Shown here: in pieces, positions 57,785 through 64,000 of the stretch
Numbering within the stretch: position 1 is the first letter of the stretch
Layout: every line of letters begins with the position of its first letter
From: SZUA-430 sp034440355
GTDB lineage: Bacteria; Pseudomonadota; Alphaproteobacteria; Micropepsales; Micropepsaceae
Length of the DNA stretch: 64,000 bases
NCBI GenBank assembly: GCA_034440355.1
Contig: JAWXBY010000084.1
Location: forward strand, 40,520 to 104,519
Direction: 5' to 3'
Program-made: the position numbers and the translations under genes
Notes under the pieces: generated by a model
The model's input: the letters and a program-made list of their open reading frames with translations, nothing else
The model's database searches: none
Told to the model about the DNA's origin: nothing

Positions 57785-58747
57785 TTAACCGAAGCGGCGT
57801 TTCAGCCAACCGGTGATGACGCGGTTCAGTTCTTCGGGCTTTTCGGCTTGCGTCCAGTGGCCGCAATCCTTGATCAGATGTTTTTCGAGATCGGGCACGA
57901 AGGTCTCCATGCCGTCGGCCATCGACGGGCGCAGCACGATGTCGTTCTCGGCCATCACCTGCAGGCAGGGGACTTCGACCTTTTGCACGACGCCTTCGGT
58001 CGTCTGCCAATTGCGTGTGAAGTTGCGGTACCAGTTGATGCCGCCGGTGAAGCCGGTGCGCGCAAAGGACGAGCGGTAGAACTCGAGTTCTTCAGCGTTG
58101 AGCAGCACCTTGCCGGGCCACATCTTTTCGTCGGATTGCAGGGCGTGGACGAGGGCGAGGTTCTTTTCCTCGGCGGGGCGCTTGTCGAATTCCTCGAGCG
58201 TCATGCCTTTGTGGCGGTAGAAGAAGCGCAGCGTCTTGGCCGCGTCTTTCGCCAGCAGCGCGTCGGCGACGCCGGGTTCCTGGAAATAGACGATGTACAT
58301 GTTCTCGCCGTAGGCGGCGCGCATGAGAGCGATCGGGTCCATCGGCGCGCGCGGCATGAACGGCGTGTTGACCCCGACGACGCCGAGCACGCGCTGCGGA
58401 TGGAGCAGCGGCATGGCCCAGGTGACGATGCCGCCCCAGTCGTGGCCGATGAACACCGCCTTCTCGATCTTCAACGCGTCGAGCATGCCGACGAGATCAC
58501 CGGTCAGGTGATGGATGTCGTAGGAGTCGATCGCTTGCGGGCGGTCGGTGAGGCCGTAGCCACGCTGATCCGGCGCGATGGCGCGGAAGCCTGCGCCTGC
58601 CACCGCTGGCATTTGATGGCGCCAGGAATAGGCGAGTTCGGGGAAGCCGTGGCTCATTACCACGGGCACGCCGTCGCCTTGTTCGTAGACGGCCATGCGG
58701 ATGCCGTTCGTTTCGACGTAACGCGGCGAGTGCCAGTTGATGGACAT
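57785..58747 (-). CDS. Epoxide-hydrolase-like alpha/beta hydrolase
   Basis: 320 residues from the ATG at 58747. HGFPE oxyanion loop (about residue 33), nucleophile aspartate in FIGHDWGGIV (D103), catalytic histidine in KDCGHWTQAEKP near residue 300, and lid tyrosines (NWYRNF). This set is typical of soluble epoxide hydrolases; haloalkane dehalogenase activity would be the alternative for an Asp nucleophile. Confidence 0.88.
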   Translation of the reverse strand: MSINWHSPRYVETNGIRMAVYEQGDGVPVVMSHGFPELAYSWRHQMPAVAGAGFRAIAPDQRGYGLTDRPQAIDSYDIHHLTGDLVGMLDALKIEKAVFIGHDWGGIVTWAMPLLHPQRVLGVVGVNTPFMPRAPMDPIALMRAAYGENMYIVYFQEPGVADALLAKDAAKTLRFFYRHKGMTLEEFDKRPAEEKNLALVHALQSDEKMWPGKVLLNAEELEFYRSSFARTGFTGGINWYRNFTRNWQTTEGVVQKVEVPCLQVMAENDIVLRPSMADGMETFVPDLEKHLIKDCGHWTQAEKPEELNRVITGWLKRRFG

Positions 58748-58814
58748 GAGCGTGGAGGCCTTCAATGTTTCGAATAGCGTGTTAGCGGAAGCGGAGCAGG
58801 CGATGCGCCGTTGG

Positions 58815-60287
58815 TCAAGCGCCCTCAAGTCCAAGTTGCGAGAGCATCTCACTGCGCTCAGGCCCGAGCTTGGGCGGGTAGAGCGCGGTCTTGAAGCGCT
58901 TCGGCATTGCCCACGTGATCAGCACGCGCAGCACGATCGAAGGCCGGCGCAGCCAAGCGGCCGGCGTCGAGAACATATGGAAGCCCTTCATGATCGCGCG
59001 ATGGACCGCAAGGCTGCCGCGGCTTGCCGGGCCGACGGCGTCTTCGGCGAAGCTCTTGATCAGGCGGGCTTTGAAGCGCGGTTTATAACCGGGGGTCTGC
59101 TCGTTCTTCGCGCGGCGAATCGCGCCCAGATCCTGTTTGACGATCACGTCCCAGAACGGGCGCAGGCTGGTGCGTGTGCGCTGGCTGAAGGCGACAGCAC
59201 GGGCCGCCGGATCGGCCGTCTCTGCCAGGACGTCGGCGAGCGCGTGCGCTTGGATGACGGCGGACGAGCAGCCGCGGCCGTAGAGAGGGTTTGTGCGCAA
59301 GGCTGAGTCGCCGACCGCGAAGTAGTTGAGAACGACCGGCGCGCCGTCTTTCACGAAGTGACGCCAAACGTTGTGCAGATTGCCCATGCCGAAGACCTTG
59401 GTCACGCCTTCAGCGCGCGTCGGTTCGATCCAGCGCGCGGCGCCCGGCATCTGGCGGCAGATGCGATCGAAGGTGTCGGGATCCATCGCGGCGACGCGCA
59501 ACTTGGTCTCGATTTCGGGGACGCAGATGGTGATCGAGAAGTGGCGGTTGTCGCCGATGAAGACGCCGTACTTGATGTAGCCGAGGTCGCCCGCGCCCGG
59601 TATCAAATCGCGTGGCGGTTCTTCTTGGCCGGGCAGCAGTTTGTAATGACGCGTGAAATAGAGGATGCCCGCCGGCTTGCTTTCTTCGTCGATCGTGATG
59701 CCGTGTTCGCGCAACCAATCGACGAGCACCGTCGTGCGCCCGGACGCGTCGACGATCAGGTCGGCCTTGAACTCTTCCGGTTCGACGCCTTCGCGCTCGA
59801 TGGTGAGGCCAGTGACCTTCGGGGTCGCGCCGGTCTTGTCGAGGGTCAGCGTGCGCACGCCCGCGTCGGTGATGAAGCGCACGCCGGGGAGCGAAAGGAC
59901 ATAGGCGCGCATCGTGTGTTCGAGCGTCGTGCGGCGCGAGAAGAGGAACGACAGATCGCGGTCGGCCGGGTCGGCGGTGTATTCGTCGCGCAAGGCGAGC
60001 GGCAGTCCCGCTTCGAAATCGAATTCGCGAGCTCCGGTTTCGCGCAACATATTATGCAGGCGTGGGTGGCGGTCGCGGATCAGGCTGACGAGTTTGCCGA
60101 GGAAGACATGGCTGTGGCGCAGCTGCGTCACGCCTTTGCGTTCCCATGTGTCGAATGCGACTTCGACGTTTTCAGGCGCGGGTGGATCGCGGTCGATCAC
60201 CACGATCTCGCGGCCCGCGCGTGCGAGCGCCATCGCGGCGCCTAAGCCCGCAATGCCTGCGCCCACCACAGCCACGCGTTCGGCCAT
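58815..60287 (-). CDS. FAD-dependent oxidoreductase, halogenase-like
   Basis: 490 residues. N-terminal FAD motif VAVVGAGIAGLGAAMALARAGREIVVIDRD. The middle has DLIVDASGRTT and the C-terminal FAVGDSALRTNPLYGRGCSSAVIQAHALAD, like aromatic-ring hydroxylases and flavin halogenases; the halogenase WxWxIP motif is not seen. The C-terminal 90 residues (MKGFHMFSTPAAWLRRPSIVLRVL) are partly hydrophobic. Substrate unknown. Confidence 0.78.
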   Translation of the reverse strand: MAERVAVVGAGIAGLGAAMALARAGREIVVIDRDPPAPENVEVAFDTWERKGVTQLRHSHVFLGKLVSLIRDRHPRLHNMLRETGAREFDFEAGLPLALRDEYTADPADRDLSFLFSRRTTLEHTMRAYVLSLPGVRFITDAGVRTLTLDKTGATPKVTGLTIEREGVEPEEFKADLIVDASGRTTVLVDWLREHGITIDEESKPAGILYFTRHYKLLPGQEEPPRDLIPGAGDLGYIKYGVFIGDNRHFSITICVPEIETKLRVAAMDPDTFDRICRQMPGAARWIEPTRAEGVTKVFGMGNLHNVWRHFVKDGAPVVLNYFAVGDSALRTNPLYGRGCSSAVIQAHALADVLAETADPAARAVAFSQRTRTSLRPFWDVIVKQDLGAIRRAKNEQTPGYKPRFKARLIKSFAEDAVGPASRGSLAVHRAIMKGFHMFSTPAAWLRRPSIVLRVLITWAMPKRFKTALYPPKLGPERSEMLSQLGLEGA

Positions 60288-60411
60288 GTCGTTAATCCTC
60301 GAATAGCGAATGCCCCTAGATGTAGCGGAAATGCGCGGCCTGTCGAGCGTTGCGGAGGTGACGTAGCGTTAGCGCCGTGAATTCGTCATTCTCTCGCACG
60401 GGGAGGGTGGC

Positions 60412-62106
60412 ATGCGGACAATTGTAGCGATCATGGCGATGGTCTGGGCGGCGGCTTCCGCTACGGCGGAGGATATCCGCTATACGCTCACGCCGCAGGT
60501 GGAGAACGGTGCGCTCAACGGCATCGCGGTCGAGATGGTGCTCACCGGCGAAGCCGACGGCGAGACCGTGATCGAGTTGCCCGACGCGTGGGGCGGCAAG
60601 ACCGAGCTGTGGCGCGGCATCAGCGACTTTCGCGTTTCGGGTCAGGGATTGAAACTGGATGCTGGCGCATCGCCGGCGCTGAAAGTGCTGCGTCATGCGC
60701 CGCGTGCGGCGCTGACCGTTCGCTATCGTGTCACGCAGATGTGGCAGGGCGAACCGGCGGTGACCGGGTCGAATGAGTATCGGCCGGTGATCAGGCCGAA
60801 CTACTTCCATCTTATCGGCTGGGCGATGATGGCGCGGCCGAAATGGAGTCTCGCGACGACCGCGACGGTGTCGTTCCGCGGCATGCCTGAAGGGTGGCAG
60901 TTGGCGTCGGATCTCGAGCATGGGTCGCTGTCGCTGGCCGATGTGCTCGAGAGCATCAGCGTGGGCGGCGATTTTCGCGTGCTTAAAGCCGGGACGCTGC
61001 GTGTGGCGATCCGCGGGACGTGGGCGTTCACCGACGACGACTTCATCAAGCGGCTGCAACCGATCATTGCCTCGCATCACAAATTTTGGGGCGATCAGCC
61101 TGCGCCGTTTCTGGTTACCGTCATGCCGTTGCAGGCGGAGGTTGGGAGCATGTCGCTGGGCGGGACCGGACTCAACGATGCGTTCGCGTTCTTTGCGACG
61201 TCCAATGTCGCGGATCGTCAGCTGACGCGCATTCTTGCACATGAGCATTTGCATTCCTGGATTCCGCGGCGCGTCGGCATGATGCCGCAAGGCGATGCGG
61301 ATCCGTTGGAGTATTGGCTCTCGGAGGGGTTTACGGATTTTTACACCTACCGGCTGCTGGTGCGCGAAGGTATGTGGAGCGTCGAGGAGGCTTCGCGCGC
61401 CTACAACGACGTGATGTGGGACTACGCATTTTCGCCGGTGCGTAATGCGCCGAACGCGAAAGTCGCCGCGGAATTTTGGCAAGAGCGGGCGATGAACGAT
61501 CTGCCTTATCAGCGCGGTCTGTTGTTCGCGACGCTGGCCGATGATCGTGTACGACGGGCGTCGAAGGGCGCGCGCGATCTCGACGACATCGTGTTGGCCA
61601 TGAAGCGGGTGGTGGATGGCCTGGGCAAGGGCGCGATCCCACCGGCGATCCGCGGCAACTTCGTTGCTTGGGCGAAAGAGTCGGGCGTCGATATTCAAGA
61701 CGATTTGGCGCGCTATATCGAGAAGGGCGAGACGATTGCGCTGCCAGCCGATGCGTTGGCGCCGTGCGGCGTGATCGAGACGAGTTCGGTGGCGGAATTC
61801 GATCGTGGTTTCGACGGGCGCAAGACGATCCTCAACAACAACATCGTGGTGGGCGTTGATCCGAACGGACCGGCGTTCGCCGCCGGGTTGCGCGATGGGA
61901 TGCAGATTTTGAGCTTGGACCTGTCGGTGGGGCGGGATTCGCGTGTGCCGCTGACCTACAAAGTGCGCGCTAATGGCGTGACCCGGGAAATCAGCTATCT
62001 TCCGGCCGGCAAGCGGAAGGTCACGCTGCAGGAATTGAAACTGAAGCCGATGTCCGACGAAGCGGTGCGAAAGGCTTGCGCCGCGCGGTTCGCAGGCAGC
62101 GGCTGA
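60412..62106 (+). CDS. M61-like (glycyl aminopeptidase) metallopeptidase
   Basis: 564 residues with a signal peptide (MRTIVAIMAMVWAAASATA). N-terminal beta domain, then the zinc motif HEHLHSW (HExxH, about residue 277) with the third ligand E in WLSEGFTDFYTYRL 25 residues on. C-terminal PDZ-like segment (NNNIVVGVDPNGPAFAAGLRDGMQILSLDL). Probably periplasmic. First of three same-strand genes of hydrolytic type to the window end. Confidence 0.82.
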   Translation: MRTIVAIMAMVWAAASATAEDIRYTLTPQVENGALNGIAVEMVLTGEADGETVIELPDAWGGKTELWRGISDFRVSGQGLKLDAGASPALKVLRHAPRAALTVRYRVTQMWQGEPAVTGSNEYRPVIRPNYFHLIGWAMMARPKWSLATTATVSFRGMPEGWQLASDLEHGSLSLADVLESISVGGDFRVLKAGTLRVAIRGTWAFTDDDFIKRLQPIIASHHKFWGDQPAPFLVTVMPLQAEVGSMSLGGTGLNDAFAFFATSNVADRQLTRILAHEHLHSWIPRRVGMMPQGDADPLEYWLSEGFTDFYTYRLLVREGMWSVEEASRAYNDVMWDYAFSPVRNAPNAKVAAEFWQERAMNDLPYQRGLLFATLADDRVRRASKGARDLDDIVLAMKRVVDGLGKGAIPPAIRGNFVAWAKESGVDIQDDLARYIEKGETIALPADALAPCGVIETSSVAEFDRGFDGRKTILNNNIVVGVDPNGPAFAAGLRDGMQILSLDLSVGRDSRVPLTYKVRANGVTREISYLPAGKRKVTLQELKLKPMSDEAVRKACAARFAGSG

Positions 62107-62117
62107 CGGAGGGGCTC

Positions 62118-63101
62118 ATGCGCATTTTGTTGTGGATCGTCGGCATCATCGCGGTTTTGATCGGGGCGGCGTTTCTGTTCCTGGGCGATCCGGAAGTGCC
62201 GCGCGACGTCTTGATGCAGAAATATGGACAGGCGCCGTCGCAGTTCGTCGATCTGCCATCCGGCGCGAAGGCGCATTACCGCGATCAGGGGAATGCCGCG
62301 GGTCCGGCGCTGGTGTTGCTGCATGGATCGAACGCGTCGCTGCATACGTGGGAGCCTTGGGTCAAGAATCTTGGCGACGGGTTTCGCGTGGTGACGGTCG
62401 ATTTGCCTGGGCACGGCCTGACGATCGCGAAGGCGGATGAGACGTACACGGCGGAGAGCATGTCGGCGTTCGTGGGCGAGTTCACGGCGACCATCGGCGT
62501 CGAACGATTTGCGGTTGCGGGCAACTCCATGGGCGGCGGTGTGGCGGGGCATGTGGCGATCGCGTTTCCGACGCGCGTGACGCATTTCATCCCGATCGAT
62601 TCAGCGGGTCTCATTCCGCCGAACATGCCGGAGCCGCCCGCGTTCTTTTATATCGTGCGCACGCCGGTGTTGCGCGATTTCCTGCGTCTCCTTCCGGGGC
62701 GGCCGATCACGGAGGCGACGTTGAAAGCGTCGTTCGTGAATCAAGAGCTTGTGACGCCGGAGATGATCGACCGGTACTGGGAGCTCAACCGCGGGCCCGG
62801 CATCCGCAAGGCGACGCGCGCGCGGTTCTCGATGCCGATTGAATACTGGCAGGGCGAGGACAAGTTCTTTCGCGAGAACCTTCCGAAACTCGCGATCCCG
62901 ACGCTGATCCTTTGGGGGAAGCAGGACAAGCTCATCCCGGCCGAAACGGCGGAGCTCTTCAAGCAGATGACCCCGGGCGCACAGGCGATCATCTACGACG
63001 ACGGTGGGCATATTCTGCAGGAAGACCTGGCTGAGCGCAGCGCCGCCGATGTGCGCGCGTTTTTAACGGCGCCTGCCGCTGCGGCGCCGGCTGCGCCCTA
63101 A
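62118..63101 (+). CDS. Membrane-anchored alpha/beta hydrolase
   Basis: 327 residues from the ATG at 62118 (GGAGG seven bases upstream). N-terminal TM anchor LLWIVGIIAVLIGAAFLFLG. Hydrolase core: VLLHGSNAS, nucleophile in VAGNSMGGG, aspartate in LWGKQDKLIP, histidine in YDDGGHILQED. C-terminal Ala/Pro-rich tail. 11 bp after the M61-like gene and 12 bp before the next, so one unit. Confidence 0.87.
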   Translation: MRILLWIVGIIAVLIGAAFLFLGDPEVPRDVLMQKYGQAPSQFVDLPSGAKAHYRDQGNAAGPALVLLHGSNASLHTWEPWVKNLGDGFRVVTVDLPGHGLTIAKADETYTAESMSAFVGEFTATIGVERFAVAGNSMGGGVAGHVAIAFPTRVTHFIPIDSAGLIPPNMPEPPAFFYIVRTPVLRDFLRLLPGRPITEATLKASFVNQELVTPEMIDRYWELNRGPGIRKATRARFSMPIEYWQGEDKFFRENLPKLAIPTLILWGKQDKLIPAETAELFKQMTPGAQAIIYDDGGHILQEDLAERSAADVRAFLTAPAAAAPAAP

Positions 63102-63113
63102 GGGGATGGAGCG

Positions 63114-64000
63114 ATGAAGATACGCTTGGGGTTGGCGGTGGTGGCTGTCGCGGCGTTTGCGGCGCAGGCTTCGGCGATGACGGACAGCGAGCTGCGCGCG
63201 TTGCTTGAGCAGCGGTTCGCGGGCGACAGGACGGGTGCTTGTGTTGCGGCGGCTGTGGTCGAGCAGGGGCGAACGTCGACGGCTTATGTGTGTGCCGATC
63301 CCAAGACTGCGCGTCCGTTCGACGGGCGCACGGCGTATGAAATCGGATCGGTGACGAAGACGATGACGGCGGCGCTGCTGGCCGATCTGATCTTGAAAGG
63401 TGAGGTATCGCTCGACGATCCACTGGCGAAGCTGCTGCCCGCGGGGACGAAGGTCGCGACGTTCAACGGTGAGCCGATTCTGTTGAAGCATGTTGTGACG
63501 CACACGTCGGGGCTGCCGGCGCTTCCGCCGCGCATGACGATAACGGATATGCGCAATCCTTACGCGCGCATTACCGAGCAGGAGTTGCTGCAGTCGCTGG
63601 CCGAAGCGAAATTGGCCTCGAAGCCTGGCACCAAGTTCGCGTATTCGAATTTCGCGATGATGGTGTTGAGCTATGCGCTGGCCAAACGGTCGGGCAAAGA
63701 TTTCGAGACGTTGATGCGCGAGAAGCTGTTCACGCCGCTGGGGATGAAGGACGCTTATATCGCGAAACCGCCGGTCGGTGTGCGTGCGGCGCAGGGGCAT
63801 ATGTCGACGGGAGCGCCGACGTCGGCGTGGGATATGCCCGTCGATATGGCCGGCGTCGGCGGCGTGCGGGCGACGTTGCCCGATATGATTGCGTATGTGC
63901 GCGCACAACTGCAGCCTGGCAACGATGCGACGGGGCGCGCGATTGCGCTAACGCAGAACCAGGTGATCGAAGTGCCGGGCGCGCACATACGCAATCATAT
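63114..64000 (+). CDS. Serine hydrolase, class C beta-lactamase-like (3' end missing)
   Basis: About 295 residues are inside the window, no stop before the edge. Signal peptide MKIRLGLAVVAVAAFAAQASA, then EIGSVTKTMTAALLADLI with the SxxK serine-lysine (SVTK, about residue 81) and the second motif YSN in FAYSNFAMMVLSYAL. Family: penicillin-binding-protein-like/esterase class C. Periplasmic. The KTG-like third motif lies beyond the edge, so esterase versus peptidase cannot be told. Confidence 0.85.
   Translation, partial: MKIRLGLAVVAVAAFAAQASAMTDSELRALLEQRFAGDRTGACVAAAVVEQGRTSTAYVCADPKTARPFDGRTAYEIGSVTKTMTAALLADLILKGEVSLDDPLAKLLPAGTKVATFNGEPILLKHVVTHTSGLPALPPRMTITDMRNPYARITEQELLQSLAEAKLASKPGTKFAYSNFAMMVLSYALAKRSGKDFETLMREKLFTPLGMKDAYIAKPPVGVRAAQGHMSTGAPTSAWDMPVDMAGVGGVRATLPDMIAYVRAQLQPGNDATGRAIALTQNQVIEVPGAHIRNH

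Overview
The window is GC-rich, densely packed bacterial chromosome and almost certainly alphaproteobacterial. The evidence is an EcfG-type general-stress sigma factor with GGAAC...GTT promoters, an HWE/HisKA_2 kinase paired with a single-domain receiver, the order serB-miaA-ilvB-ilvN-ilvC, and a full mreBCD-pbp2-rodA wall operon. Micropepsales or Caulobacterales relatives would fit, but nothing in the sequence fixes the genus. Both window edges cut genes: an Hsp70-like ATPase on the left and a serine hydrolase on the right.

Region by region. 1-8 kb is housekeeping: serB diverging from miaA, then the isoleucine/valine genes ilvB, ilvN and ilvC behind a leader peptide and attenuator, then a GFA-fold protein, a small membrane protein, and purT split by a one-base frameshift. 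8-20 kb holds a membrane/spermidine-synthase-like fusion, a PhyH dioxygenase, leuA behind a long leucine-rich leader peptide, the cell-shape operon mreB-mreC-mreD-mrdA-rodA, a DUF4349 lipoprotein and an SDR. 20-24 kb has tRNA-Lys(CTT), small envelope or unknown proteins, and about 500 bp without a convincing gene. 24-31 kb is a stress/signalling block: PRC-barrel lipoprotein, EcfG-like sigma, stress protein, a giant CheB-CheR-PAS-HWE kinase, a stand-alone receiver, and an RcnB-like protein. 31-46 kb is accessory: TonB-domain protein, TonB-dependent receptor, sulfatase, a glycosyltransferase fused to an HD-like domain, an ArsR-AHSA1-DUF1801 operon, glutathione reductase, a VOC/MarR divergent pair and a prohibitin-family protein.

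46.6-50.9 kb is a compact, translationally overlapping tyrosine/homogentisate catabolic operon (hppD-hmgA-fah-maiA-marR). Its promoter carries a perfect 14-bp palindrome between the -35 and -10 boxes. Immediately downstream lies the most striking structure here. A REP-associated tyrosine transposase gene (RAYT) is bracketed by two BIME-like pairs of REP palindromes, and the whole unit (50918-51635) is flanked by a perfect 37-bp direct repeat. The repeat duplicates the ends of two convergent genes, so the empty site can be reconstructed.

51.6-64 kb carries a four-gene envelope/lipid-looking operon (lipoprotein hydrolase, DedA, ATP-grasp-like protein, acyltransferase), cheY, a KDPGal-type aldolase with an SDR, hydrolases, an FAD oxidoreductase and an M61-like peptidase. 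Statements about families rest on motif recognition by eye; no database search was possible.
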